Assembly (NCBI RefSeq): GCF_020171745.1
Contig: NZ_JAIVAH010000012.1
Span: 124,001-188,000, forward strand
Reading direction: 5' to 3'
From: Prescottella equi
Lineage (GTDB): Bacteria > Actinomycetota > Actinomycetes > Mycobacteriales > Mycobacteriaceae
Length of the DNA stretch: 64,000 bases
Under the pieces are notes generated by a model. The model worked only from the letters and a program-made list of their open reading frames with translations. It was not told the DNA's origin and ran no database searches. The stretch's first letter is position 1. Every line of letters begins with the position of its first letter. Below, piece by piece: positions 50,341-58,954 of this stretch. Both the position numbers and the translations under genes were made by a program.

Positions 50341-51675
50341 GTGCAGCCTGTCCAGTCAGCTCAGTCGCCCGACCGCCCCCGGCCGCGACCGGCGCAACCG
50401 CCGTCGCCGTCGTCGTTCGCGGGCGTCTTCGACGATCCGGAGAAGCGTCGCGACCTGCGGAAGATGAAGATGATCGCGACCGGGTTCCTGGTGTTCGCGA
50501 CCGTCGTCTACCTGTTCTGCCGCTGGCAGGAGTCCCGCGGCGCCGGTGCGTGGGTCGGCTACGTGCGGGCCGCGTCGGAGGCGGGCATGGTGGGCGCGCT
50601 GGCCGACTGGTTCGCGGTGACGGCGCTGTTCCGGCACCCCCTCGGCCTGAAGATTCCGCACACCGCGATCATCAAGCGGAAGAAGGACCAGCTCGGCGAG
50701 AGCCTCTCGAGCTTCGTCGGCGACAACTTCCTCGCCCCCGACGTCGTGTCCGCGAAGGTCGAGAACGCACAGATCCCACTGCGCGTCGGGACGTGGATGG
50801 CCGAGCCCGCCCACGCGCAGCGGGTGGCCGCGGAGACCGCGACGCTGCTGCGCGGCGTAGTCGAGGTCCTCAACGACGACGACGTCACCGCGATCATCGA
50901 CAACACCATCGTCCGGCGGATCGCCGAACCGGATTGGGGCCCGCCGATCGGCAAGGTGCTGGCCGAACTGCTGCGCGAGAACCGGCAGATGCCGCTGCTG
51001 GACCTGCTCGCCGAGCGGGCGCACCAGTGGGCCCTGAACTCCCAGGAGACCATCGACCGGATCATCAGCCGGGACTCGCCGTCGTGGTCGCCCAAGTTCG
51101 TCGACTCGATGCTCGGCGAGAAGATCTACCGCGAACTCGTCGAGTTCACGTGGAAGGTGCGCTCGAACCCCGAGCACGAGGTGCGCCTCGCCGCCAACCG
51201 CTTCCTGATCGACTTCGCCGACGACCTGCAGAACGATCCCGCGACCATCGCGAAGGCCGAGTCGATCAAGGCCGAGATCATGGGCCGCGAGGAGATCACC
51301 GGCCTCGCCTCCGCCACGTGGCGCGTCGCCAAGCGCCTCATCATGGAGTCGGTCGACGACCCCGACAGCACGCTGCGCCGCAAGGTCGCCGAGAACGTCG
51401 TGGCGTTCGGTGAGCGGCTGCGCGACGACGACCAGATGCGCGCCAAGGTGGACGGCTGGCTGCTCTCCGGCACCCGATACGTCGCGGAGAACTACACCGA
51501 CGAGATCACCGCCGTCATCACCGAGACCGTCCAGCGCTGGGACGCCGAGGAGGCGAGCCGCAAGATCGAACTCCAGGTGGGCCGGGATCTGCAGTTCATC
51601 CGGATCAACGGCACCGTCGTCGGCGCCCTCGCGGGCCTCGCGATCTACACGATTTCGCAGCTCATGTTCGGCTGA
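50341..51675 (+). CDS. DUF445 membrane-associated protein
   Basis: 444 residues. A Pro/Arg-rich cytoplasmic N terminus, one transmembrane helix (about 45-63, MIATGFLVFATVVYLFC), the DUF445 signature ALADWFAVTALFRHPLG with IIKRKKDQLGESL, a long helical middle, and a second helix at the very C terminus (GTVVGALAGLAIYTISQL). Likely a hairpin-anchored coiled-coil protein. Corresponds to Rv0473 by position. GTG 50341; CACAAT at 50329-50334 could be a leaderless -10. Confidence 0.85.
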   Translation: MQPVQSAQSPDRPRPRPAQPPSPSSFAGVFDDPEKRRDLRKMKMIATGFLVFATVVYLFCRWQESRGAGAWVGYVRAASEAGMVGALADWFAVTALFRHPLGLKIPHTAIIKRKKDQLGESLSSFVGDNFLAPDVVSAKVENAQIPLRVGTWMAEPAHAQRVAAETATLLRGVVEVLNDDDVTAIIDNTIVRRIAEPDWGPPIGKVLAELLRENRQMPLLDLLAERAHQWALNSQETIDRIISRDSPSWSPKFVDSMLGEKIYRELVEFTWKVRSNPEHEVRLAANRFLIDFADDLQNDPATIAKAESIKAEIMGREEITGLASATWRVAKRLIMESVDDPDSTLRRKVAENVVAFGERLRDDDQMRAKVDGWLLSGTRYVAENYTDEITAVITETVQRWDAEEASRKIELQVGRDLQFIRINGTVVGALAGLAIYTISQLMFG

Positions 51676-51694
51676 TCTGCGTGGTTTCCGTTCG

Positions 51695-51734
51695 TGCTAG
51701 CAACTGCTAGCAAAGTGCTTGCAATTGTTAGCAC
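51695..51734. promoter_or_regulatory. four helically phased 9-bp repeats in the XRE-hbhA promoter
   Basis: TGCTAGCAA at 51695 and 51705, TGCTTGCAA at 51716, TGTTAGCAC at 51726: spacing 10, 11, 10 bp, one turn each, so all copies face the same side. The third copy overlaps a -35 (TTGCAA 51719-51724) placed 17 bp from a -10 (TACCGT 51742-51747). Likely cooperative operator, probably for the XRE protein itself or RamB. Confidence 0.7.
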
Positions 51735-51776
51735 CCTGTTCTACCGTGGGTTTCGCGTACAGAACAGGGAGTACTG

Positions 51777-52244
51777 ATGGTCGACGAGCCCGACGACATG
51801 AGCAGTGCCGCCCGGGCGGTCAGTAACGCCGCCCAGGACATCGGCAGCTTCATCCGTTCACAGCGTGAGGCCGCGCAGGTTTCGATGCGGCAGCTCGCAC
51901 AACTCGCCGGCGTCAGCAATCCCTATCTGAGTCAGATCGAACGTGGGCTGCGCAAGCCGTCCGCCGACGTCCTCGCTCAGATCGCGAAGGGTCTGCGGGT
52001 GTCGTCCGAGGTCCTGTACGTGCAGGCCGGGATTCTCGAACAACGCCCGCACAGCCCGGTCCGGGACGCTCTGCTGGCCGACGGTGCCATCACCGAACGG
52101 CAGAAGCAGGTGCTTCTCGAGATCTACGAGTCGTTCTGTCGTGAGAACGACCCGCACCAGTCCGAATCCGCCGATCAGGCCGACTCCTCGGACGAAGAAG
52201 AGCACGAGATCGCAGATCCACCTCGACAGGAGATCCGAGAATGA
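51777..52244 (+). CDS. XRE-family regulator upstream of hbhA (Rv0474-like)
   Basis: 155 residues. The helix-turn-helix covers about 22-80 (SMRQLAQLAGVSNPYLSQIERGLRKPSADVL), followed by a helix ALLADGAITERQKQVLLEIYESF and an acidic tail rich in Asp/Glu. AGGGAG precedes ATG 51777. It overlaps hbhA by 4 bp, so regulator and adhesin are coupled. The repeat array in its promoter suggests autoregulation. Confidence 0.88.
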   Translation: MVDEPDDMSSAARAVSNAAQDIGSFIRSQREAAQVSMRQLAQLAGVSNPYLSQIERGLRKPSADVLAQIAKGLRVSSEVLYVQAGILEQRPHSPVRDALLADGAITERQKQVLLEIYESFCRENDPHQSESADQADSSDEEEHEIADPPRQEIRE

Positions 52245-53086
52245 CTGATCCGAAGATCGTCGACAACATCAAGACCCCGTTCTTTGCCGCCGTCGGCACC
52301 GGTGACCTGGTGGTCCAGGCCGTCGCGGACGTCGTGTCCCAGGTGCGCGCCCGCGCCGAGAACACCAACACCGACATGTCCGACCGCCTCGACGAGGCCC
52401 GCGAGCGCTGGGCCAACCTGCCCACCGAGGTGTCGGAGGGCGTCGAGCAGCTCCGCGAGCGTCTCGCCGCGCTGCCGTCCGAGCTGCCCGAGGAGCTCGC
52501 CGAGCTGCGCGAGCGCTTCACCGCGGAAGAGCTGCGCAAGGTTGCCGAGGCGTACCTGAAGGTCGCGTCCGACCTGTACGTCGCTCTCGCCGAGCGCGGC
52601 GAGGAGGCCGTCGAGCGCATCCGCAAGCAGCCGGCCGTCGAGGAGCAGCTGGGTCGCGCCGAGGCCGCCTTCGGCGATGCCGTGGAGCTCACCGAGGAGG
52701 CTCTGGGCACCGTGGCGCGTCAGACGCGTGAGCTCGGCGAGCAGGCCGCCAAGCTCGCGGGCCGCGCCGCCGGACGCATCAGCGACGTCGCCGACGAGGC
52801 CGCCGTGGTGCTGTCCGAGACCAGTGACAACGTCGCCAACCGTCTGTCGGAGACCGGCGACTCGGTTGCCAGCCGTGTCGTCGACGCCGGCGAGCGGGCG
52901 GAGGCCACCTCCGAGGCGGCCGCCGAGCGCGTCGAGGCCGCCGCCCCGAAGGCTCCCGCCGCGAAGCCGGCGACGCCCGCCAAGAAGGCCGCCCCCGCCA
53001 AGGCTCCCGCGGCAAAGGCCACTCCGGCCTCGGCTGCCAAGAAGGCCCCGGCCAAGAAGGCGCCCGCCAAGAAGGCCACCAACTGA
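52241..53086 (+). CDS. hbhA: heparin-binding hemagglutinin-like protein
   Basis: 281 residues. The first ~190 are a long, charged alpha-helical rod (LRERLAALPSELPEELAELR, then RKVAEAYLKVASDLYVAL) with coiled-coil character; the last ~70 are Ala/Pro/Lys repeats ending KKAPAKKAPAKKATN, the sulfated-glycan-binding tail of HbhA. Longer than the 199-residue mycobacterial protein, mainly through an added helical part (ETSDNVANRLSETGDSVASR). Mycobacterial HbhA binds host glycans and lipid inclusions. Start overlaps the XRE stop (ATGA). Confidence 0.9.
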   Translation: MTDPKIVDNIKTPFFAAVGTGDLVVQAVADVVSQVRARAENTNTDMSDRLDEARERWANLPTEVSEGVEQLRERLAALPSELPEELAELRERFTAEELRKVAEAYLKVASDLYVALAERGEEAVERIRKQPAVEEQLGRAEAAFGDAVELTEEALGTVARQTRELGEQAAKLAGRAAGRISDVADEAAVVLSETSDNVANRLSETGDSVASRVVDAGERAEATSEAAAERVEAAAPKAPAAKPATPAKKAAPAKAPAAKATPASAAKKAPAKKAPAKKATN

Positions 53087-53118
53087 TCGGAAACGATCGC
53101 GTATCACCATCGGGGATC

Positions 53119-53148
53119 GGCCCCCGCGCAATTCGTTGCGCGGGGGCC
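53119..53148 (+). terminator. terminator after hbhA
   Basis: A perfect 13-bp stem (53119-53131 with 53136-53148) closed by a TTCG tetraloop, 32 bp after the hbhA stop. Confidence 0.85.
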
Positions 53149-53183
53149 TGCGCGCATCTCCGCCGGATTCGTAGGATGGAAAC

Positions 53184-53477
53184 GTGTTCAACATTCACGG
53201 CGTCACCGGACTGATCCTCTTCGCGCTGCAATTGCTTGCACTGGCCGGCGCGGTCTTCGCGATCTTCCACGCGGCGCGGCAGCGCAAGGACGCGTTCACG
53301 GCCGTGGACAAGCTGAGCAAGCCGATCTGGCTCGGCATCCTCATCGCCTCGCTGCTGGTGGTGTTCCTCTTCGGCGCGGTGCACATGCTCGGCATCATCG
53401 CGGTGGTGGCGATCTGCGTGTACCTCGTCGACGTTCGTCCGCGCGTCGACGACATTCAGCGCGGTCCGCGCTGGTAA
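53184..53477 (+). CDS. DUF2516 membrane protein
   Basis: 97 residues with three hydrophobic segments (LILFALQLLALAGAVFAIF, WLGILIASLLVVFLFGAV and LGIIAVVAICVYLVDV) and a basic end. Corresponds to Rv0476 by position. GTG 53184 lies 6 nt after TAGGAT (53172-53177), so it has its own leaderless promoter after the hbhA terminator. Confidence 0.87.
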   Translation: MFNIHGVTGLILFALQLLALAGAVFAIFHAARQRKDAFTAVDKLSKPIWLGILIASLLVVFLFGAVHMLGIIAVVAICVYLVDVRPRVDDIQRGPRW

Positions 53478-53503
53478 CCGACCGCCGCTAGGCGCCCCGG
53501 CCC

Positions 53504-53564
53504 AACTGTTTACGAACAGTTACAGATAAACCTTGACAATGCTCATTGTGACGATGTTATCGTC
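53504..53564. promoter_or_regulatory. MerR-type promoter with three palindromes before aurF-like gene
   Basis: TTGACA (53533-53538) and TATCGT (53558-53563) are 19 bp apart, the stretched spacing typical of MerR-controlled promoters. Palindromes: AACTGTT-TACG-AACAGTT (53504-53521), ACAATG-CT-CATTGT (53536-53549), GACGAT-GTT-ATCGTC (53550-53564). The operon encodes a MerR protein. Confidence 0.65.
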
Positions 53565-53622
53565 GACATAGGCCCGAAATTGGGCATGACCTGCGTGAAC
53601 ACCAGTCGAGCAGGAGTTGACG

Positions 53623-54555
53623 ATGTCGATCACTCATCGCGAGGCCGTCGAGGTTTCCCCCTCCCGTCACATGCGGGTGGGGGATCGGCAGGACACCGCC
53701 GCGCGTCTGCTCGCCTCCGCCGCCCGCAAGTCGTACGACCCGCTGGTCGAGGTCGACTGGGCGGCGCCCATCCCGTCCGATCGCTACGGCATGACCCCGG
53801 AATGGTGCAGCCTGTACGGCACCGAACTGTGGGAGCGGATGACCGAGGAACAGCGGATCACGCTCACCAAGCACGAGGCCGCGAGTGTCGCCGGCACCGG
53901 CATCTGGTTCGAGATGATCCTCATGCAGATGCTCCTGCGCGACATCTACGCACAGGACCCGGCCTCGCCACACGTCCAGTTCGCGCTCACCGAGATCGCC
54001 GACGAATGCCGGCACTCCACGATGTTCGCCCGCTCGGCGCAGCGCTTCGGCATTCCGTCGTACCGGCCCAAGCGGTGGATCCTCAACGCGGCCCGGCTGT
54101 TCAAGTCGACCGCGTCAGGGTCGCTCGCGTACGGCGGCACGCTGTTCGCCGAGGAGATCCTCGACATGATGCAGCGCGACTTCATGAAGGACGCGCGCGT
54201 CCAGCCCATCACCCGCACGGTGAGCAAGATCCACGTGCTCGAGGAGGCCCGGCACATCAAGTTCGCGCGCGAGGAGACGGTGCGACGGGTCAAGTCCCTG
54301 TCGCGCCCCAAGCTGGCGTACCAGCGTCTGGTGCTCGGGGCGACGGCGTACTTCATCGTCACGTGCCTGGTGAACGAGCAGGTGTACTCCGCCGCCGGAC
54401 TCGACGTCGAGGAAGCCAAGAGGGCCGCGCGCAGCAACGTCCACTACCACGAGATGATCCGTGAAGGATCCCGCAAGACCGTCGAGTTCCTCGCCGAATG
54501 CGGGCTGATCGGAGGCCCGTCGAAGGTGCTCCTGCGCCGGGCGCACGTCATCTAG
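53623..54555 (+). CDS. AurF-like diiron oxygenase
   Basis: 310 residues, predicted all-helical. Diiron ligands are visible in TKHEAASVAGTGIWFE, TEIADECRHSTMF, LFAEEILD and HVLEEARHIKF (the paired ExxH motifs). The family includes AurF, which oxidises aryl amines to nitro compounds, and several mycobacterial relatives of unknown substrate. ATG 53623 is fixed by AGGAG at 53612-53616. First gene of an operon with a MerR regulator and an alpha/beta hydrolase. Confidence 0.85.
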   Translation: MSITHREAVEVSPSRHMRVGDRQDTAARLLASAARKSYDPLVEVDWAAPIPSDRYGMTPEWCSLYGTELWERMTEEQRITLTKHEAASVAGTGIWFEMILMQMLLRDIYAQDPASPHVQFALTEIADECRHSTMFARSAQRFGIPSYRPKRWILNAARLFKSTASGSLAYGGTLFAEEILDMMQRDFMKDARVQPITRTVSKIHVLEEARHIKFAREETVRRVKSLSRPKLAYQRLVLGATAYFIVTCLVNEQVYSAAGLDVEEAKRAARSNVHYHEMIREGSRKTVEFLAECGLIGGPSKVLLRRAHVI

Positions 54556-54644
54556 TGCCCACACTCACCGCGATAGAATTTCCCCCACCGTCGACCTCGC
54601 CGGAACCGCCGACGTCGTCGCGGTTCCTACGGGGAAGGCGGAAC

Positions 54645-55403
54645 ATGACGGAGTACCGCATCGACGACCTCGCGCGCGAGGCCGGCATGAGCGTGCGGAA
54701 CGTTCGGGTCTACCAGGATCGGGGCCTGCTGCCGCCGCCGCGCAAGGAAGGCCGCGCGGGCTGGTACAACGAATCGCACCTGGCGCGCCTCAACCTCATC
54801 GGCCGGATGCTCGACCGCGGCTACACCTTCGCCACCATCAGCGAGCTGCTCACTGCCGCCCAGTACGGACTGCAGGTGCGCGACGTCCTCGAGACGGATG
54901 ATCCGGGCGGACGGTGGAAGAAGTACCGCCGCGCGGCCAAGCTCACGCTGTCGGAGCTGCGCCGCATGTTCGGCGACCAGACCACCGAGGAGAACATCGC
55001 GCTGGGCACCCAGCTGGGGGTGCTCGCCAAGGCCGGCCAGGAGTACTCGGTCGCCAACCCCCGCCTGATGGAGGCCGCGCAGGTTCTCGTCGACGCCGGA
55101 ATCCCGTTGGCGGACATCCTGGAACAGACCGAGGCGGTGCGGCGCGATCTCGGTGACGTCGCCGGACGCTTCGTCGAACTGGTGTCGGCACGCTATCTCG
55201 CCCCCGAGGGCGGCACGCTCGACCTCGACGAGGCGAAGGTCTCGGAAGTGGCGGCCCTGGTGAACCAGGTGCGCCCGCTCGCGTACGACGCGGTGCACGC
55301 GTTGTTCGCCGAGGCGATGGAGGAACAGATCTCGAAGGCGCTCGCGAAGGCCGCGAGCCAGCTCGAACAGATTGCGCCCGAGACGGACTCGCGCGCAGGC
55401 TAG
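54645..55403 (+). CDS. MerR-family regulator
   Basis: 252 residues. MerR helix-turn-helix at the N terminus (YRIDDLAREAGMSVRNVRVYQDRGLLPPP), wing KEGRAGWYNESHLARL, dimer helix, then a C-terminal ligand domain of about 130 residues without Cys motifs, so not a metal sensor. It probably controls the promoter at 53533-53563 with an organic effector. GGGGAAGG precedes ATG 54645. It is second in the aurF-merR-hydrolase order. Confidence 0.88.
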   Translation: MTEYRIDDLAREAGMSVRNVRVYQDRGLLPPPRKEGRAGWYNESHLARLNLIGRMLDRGYTFATISELLTAAQYGLQVRDVLETDDPGGRWKKYRRAAKLTLSELRRMFGDQTTEENIALGTQLGVLAKAGQEYSVANPRLMEAAQVLVDAGIPLADILEQTEAVRRDLGDVAGRFVELVSARYLAPEGGTLDLDEAKVSEVAALVNQVRPLAYDAVHALFAEAMEEQISKALAKAASQLEQIAPETDSRAG

Positions 55404-55436
55404 CGAACTGCAAGCTGGAACAAAAGGGGAGTGGAA

Positions 55437-56474
55437 GTGGCTGTACGGAAGTCGCACAGGAAGCTGTGGACGGTGCTCGGGGTCGCGGGACTCGGTGCGC
55501 TGGCGGGTGTCGCTGTCGCGGCCCGATCGCGCAGCACCGAATCCGGTGACGGCGGCCGCGTCGGGCCGGACACCGAGGCCGAACTGTTCGCGACCCCGCG
55601 CCTCGAGCCCGAGATCATCCCCGTCGTCAGCGCCGACGGCGCCGAACTGCACGTGCGCGCCTACGGGTCGCCCGACGCCGATCCGATCGTGTTCAGCCAC
55701 GGCTGGACCTGCTCGGCCGACTTCTGGAACCCGCAGGTCAACGCGCTCGCCGAGAAGTACCGCGTCATCACCTACGACCAGCGCGGGCACGGCCGCAGCG
55801 GCATCGGGGCCACCCCGCTGAGCCCCGACGTCCTGGCCGACGACCTGTCCGCCGTCCTCGCCGCGACGGTGCGGGACGGGAAGAAGGCGGAGATCGTCGG
55901 GCACAGCATGGGCGGCATGAGCATCGTCGCGTGGGCGGGCAAGTATCCCGAGGAGGTGGAGCGGTACGCGGATTCGGTGCTGCTGGCGAGCACCGGCACC
56001 GACAGCCTCGTCGCCGAGACCACGGTCATCCCGCTGCCGCAACGGTCCCCGCGGGTGCCCGTGCCGGTCGCCCGGGCCGTCCTCGGGTCGGCGATGCCGA
56101 TGCCGTCGTCGCCGATGACCGCCCGGGCCATCAAGTACGTGGCCCTGGCACCCGGTTCGACGCCGGCCGAGGTGGCGTTCTGCGAGCGCATCGTCAGCGA
56201 GTGCCATCCCCGCACCCGCGGCGGGTGGGGCGCCGCGCTGAGCACCCTCGACATCAAGGACGGACTGCAGAACCTGACGGTGCCGACCACCGTCATGGTG
56301 GGCACCGCGGACCGGCTCACCCCGCCGTCGCACGCCCGCCGGGTCGCGCAGATCCTCGACGACGCCGAGCACCTCGAGCGGTTGGTCGTGCTCCGCGGGA
56401 TCGGTCACATGACGTCGGTCGAGGCCGTCGCCGACTTCAACGCCGAGGTCGACCGGCTGCGCAGCCGGAACTGA
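55437..56474 (+). CDS. alpha/beta hydrolase with N-terminal membrane segment
   Basis: 345 residues. One N-terminal hydrophobic helix (WTVLGVAGLGALAGVAVAA), then an alpha/beta hydrolase: FSHGWTCSADFW, YDQRGHGRSG, nucleophile VGHSMGGMS, acid in GTADRLTPP and His in RGIGHMT. It probably faces outside or is membrane-tethered. GTG 55437 is preferred because AAAAGGGGA ends 6 nt before it; GTG 55431 would have no spacer. It lies 33 bp after merR in the same operon. Confidence 0.85.
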   Translation: MAVRKSHRKLWTVLGVAGLGALAGVAVAARSRSTESGDGGRVGPDTEAELFATPRLEPEIIPVVSADGAELHVRAYGSPDADPIVFSHGWTCSADFWNPQVNALAEKYRVITYDQRGHGRSGIGATPLSPDVLADDLSAVLAATVRDGKKAEIVGHSMGGMSIVAWAGKYPEEVERYADSVLLASTGTDSLVAETTVIPLPQRSPRVPVPVARAVLGSAMPMPSSPMTARAIKYVALAPGSTPAEVAFCERIVSECHPRTRGGWGAALSTLDIKDGLQNLTVPTTVMVGTADRLTPPSHARRVAQILDDAEHLERLVVLRGIGHMTSVEAVADFNAEVDRLRSRN

Positions 56475-56480
56475 GGCCCG

Positions 56481-57368
56481 TCAGCTGAAGACGACGGTCT
56501 TGCGGCCGTGCACCTGGACGCGATCCTCCAGGTGCCACCGCAGGCCGCGGGCCAGCACCAGCTTCTCGATGTCCCGTCCCTGCCGGACCATGTCCGACAC
56601 CTGATCGGTGTGGTCGACTCGTATGACGTCCTGCTCGATGATCGGGCCCGCGTCGAGTTCGGCGGTCACGTAGTGGCACGTGGCGCCGATCAGCTTCACG
56701 CCGCGCGTGAATGCCTGGTGGTAGGGGCGGGCGCCGACGAACGACGGCAGGAAGCTGTGGTGGATGTTGATCGCGCGTCCGGCCCAGTGATCGCACAGCT
56801 CGGCCGGCAGTACCTGCATGAACCGGGCCAGCACCACGGCGTGCGGGTCGTGCACGTCGACGAGCTTGCGGACCTGCTCGAACGCCGGGCCGCGCTCGGC
56901 CGGGTCCTTGGGGAACGACACGTAGTGGAAGTCGACGCCGTGCCGCTTGGTGACGCGCTCGAGGTCCGGATGGTTGCCGATCACGGCGGCGATCTCGCAC
57001 TGCAACTCGCCCGCGGCGACGCGGCCGAGGATGTCGTGCAGGCAGTGGCCTTCCTTGCTGACCAGCAGCACGACGCGCTTGCGCTCGCCGGTGTCGGTGA
57101 GCGTCCACTCGGTCTCGGGGCCGAGTTCCTCGGCGACGGCCGCGAACTTCTCGCGCATCTCGTCGAGGCTCAGGCTGATCGACGACGCCCGCACCGCCTG
57201 CCGGGTGAAGAACCAGCCGGTGTCGGCGTCGGCGTGGTACGCGGCCTCGACGATCCAGCCGCCGATCTCGGCGAGGAACGCGGAAATGCGGGCCACGATG
57301 CCGGTGCGGTCGGGGCAACCCAGAGACAGGACGTAACGACGGTCGTCGGTCGAGGCAGTCGAACTCAT
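56481..57368 (-). CDS. purU: formyltetrahydrofolate deformylase
   Basis: 295 residues. N-terminal ACT domain (VLSLGCPDRTGIVARISAFL), then the formyltransferase-like hydrolase domain with NIHHSFLPSF, KLIGATCHYVTAELDAGPII (catalytic Asn, His, Asp). Hydrolyses 10-formyl-THF to formate and THF, balancing one-carbon and purine pools. ATG 57368. Convergent with the hydrolase gene (6-bp gap). Confidence 0.95.
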   Translation of the reverse strand: MSSTASTDDRRYVLSLGCPDRTGIVARISAFLAEIGGWIVEAAYHADADTGWFFTRQAVRASSISLSLDEMREKFAAVAEELGPETEWTLTDTGERKRVVLLVSKEGHCLHDILGRVAAGELQCEIAAVIGNHPDLERVTKRHGVDFHYVSFPKDPAERGPAFEQVRKLVDVHDPHAVVLARFMQVLPAELCDHWAGRAINIHHSFLPSFVGARPYHQAFTRGVKLIGATCHYVTAELDAGPIIEQDVIRVDHTDQVSDMVRQGRDIEKLVLARGLRWHLEDRVQVHGRKTVVFS

Positions 57369-57386
57369 GCGCCCCAGTCTGTCAGG

Positions 57387-58229
57387 TCACGGAAAGCCGA
57401 CAACCTTCGCCGTGCCGACGAGGGTCGTCGCGTCGACGGTGTGCAGCCCGCGGTCGGTGATCTGCGTCAGGAAATCGCGGCGCACCTGCGCGACCATGTC
57501 GGGGGACAGACCGGTCAGTGTGCCCCGCAGGCCGCTGCCGATAACAAAGCTCCAGCAGAACTCCTCGGTCGCCGGGATCAGGTTCGACAGCTCGTGCACC
57601 TCGACGTGCTCGGTCCCGGCGTCGGCGAGCCACCCGCGCAGCTTCTCGGGGGAGTCGAGCCGCTGCGCCGGCGCCATCTCGTGCGTTCGGTCGGGCAGCG
57701 GTTCGGGCTTGTGCGGCCCGAGCGCGGCGAGGAAGGCGGCGGCGAACTCACGCAGCGCGGTGTCGCGCCACGACGTGACCCCGACGGTGCCGCCGCGTCG
57801 CACCAGGCGGACCAGGCGGGTGAACGCCGCGTCCATCTCGGGCAGGAAGAACACGGCGTACGAACTGAGCAGCGCGTCGTACCCGGCGTCGGGGACCGTG
57901 CTCGGCGGCTCCCACGTGGTGGCGTCGGCGCACACGAACTCGATGTTGAGCAGCGCCCGGTCCGACGCCTTCACCCGGCCCCGCTCGAGCATCTCGTCGG
58001 ACAGGTCGATCGCGTGCACCAGCCCGGTCGGCCCCACCGCCGCCGCGGCCGGCAGCGCCGACGCCCCGGTGCCGCTACCGACGTCGAGGACGGCGTCGCC
58101 CGGCCGCAGATCCGCCTGGAACGCGAGCGCCTGACCGGCCGGATTCCACACCTCCGGCGCGACCCGATCGAAGTCGACGGCGGCCGCGTCGAACGTCGCG
58201 GCGACCTCCTCGGCGTGTGGGCCTGCCAT
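57387..58229 (-). CDS. class I SAM-dependent methyltransferase
   Basis: 280 residues. SAM motif I is [16 protein letters not shown], motif [16 protein letters not shown], and the post-I acidic residue lies in [10 protein letters not shown]-terminal half is helical. Resembles UbiE/small-molecule methyltransferases; the acceptor is unknown. TAGCAT (complement of 58237-58242) ends 7 nt before the ATG: leaderless. Divergent from deoC. Confidence 0.87.
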   Translation of the reverse strand: MAGPHAEEVAATFDAAAVDFDRVAPEVWNPAGQALAFQADLRPGDAVLDVGSGTGASALPAAAAVGPTGLVHAIDLSDEMLERGRVKASDRALLNIEFVCADATTWEPPSTVPDAGYDALLSSYAVFFLPEMDAAFTRLVRLVRRGGTVGVTSWRDTALREFAAAFLAALGPHKPEPLPDRTHEMAPAQRLDSPEKLRGWLADAGTEHVEVHELSNLIPATEEFCWSFVIGSGLRGTLTGLSPDMVAQVRRDFLTQITDRGLHTVDATTLVGTAKVVGFP

Positions 58230-58266
58230 GGCACCGATGCTAGCGAGCTGTGCCAAGCTTCGAGGC

Positions 58267-58947
58267 ATGTCCGAGACAGCGCGCAACCGCACCCGCGTCG
58301 CCGGGATGGTCGACCACACCCTGCTCAAACCGGAGGCGTCGGACGCCGACGCGCGAGCGCTCGTCGCGGAGGCCCGCGACCTGGGTGTCCTCGCGGTGTG
58401 CGTGTCGCCGTCGATGCTGCCGATGCGCGCGGCGGACCTCGGCGACCTGGTGCTCGCGACGGTCGTCGGCTTCCCGTCGGGCAAGCATCACTCGGTCGTG
58501 AAGGCGGCCGAGGCGCGGCTGGCCGTCGAACAGGGCGCGACCGAGATCGACATGGTGATCGACGTGGGCGCCGCCGTGGCCGGCGAATACAACGCGGTGC
58601 TCGCGGACGTCCTCGCGGTCCGTGAGGCGATCGGCCCGGACCCGGTGCTCAAGGTGATCATCGAGTCGGCCGCGCTGAGCGACGACGCGATCGTCGAGAC
58701 GTGCCGGGCCGCCGAACAGGCGGGCGCGAACTTCGTCAAGACCTCCACCGGTTTCCATCCGGCGGGCGGCGCGAGTGCCCACGCGGTGCGGCTCATGGCG
58801 GAAACCGTCGGCGGACGGCTCGGCGTCAAGGCGAGCGGCGGCATCCGGACCGCGGACGCCGCGCTCGCGATGATCGATGCCGGCGCCACCAGGCTGGGAC
58901 TGTCGGGCACCCGCACCGTGCTCGACGGGCTGCCCGACCAGTCCTGA
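58267..58947 (+). CDS. deoC: deoxyribose-phosphate aldolase
   Basis: 226 residues, TIM barrel class I aldolase. [10 protein letters not shown] opens the fold; the Schiff-base Lys is in NFVKTSTGF and the second Lys in VKASGGIRT; the Asp of IDMVIDVG is kept. Cleaves deoxyribose 5-phosphate to glyceraldehyde 3-phosphate and acetaldehyde. ATG 58267 chosen; CAAGCT lies 7 nt upstream. Rv0478 by position. Confidence 0.95.
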   Translation: MSETARNRTRVAGMVDHTLLKPEASDADARALVAEARDLGVLAVCVSPSMLPMRAADLGDLVLATVVGFPSGKHHSVVKAAEARLAVEQGATEIDMVIDVGAAVAGEYNAVLADVLAVREAIGPDPVLKVIIESAALSDDAIVETCRAAEQAGANFVKTSTGFHPAGGASAHAVRLMAETVGGRLGVKASGGIRTADAALAMIDAGATRLGLSGTRTVLDGLPDQS

Positions 58948-58954
58948 CCCAGCG

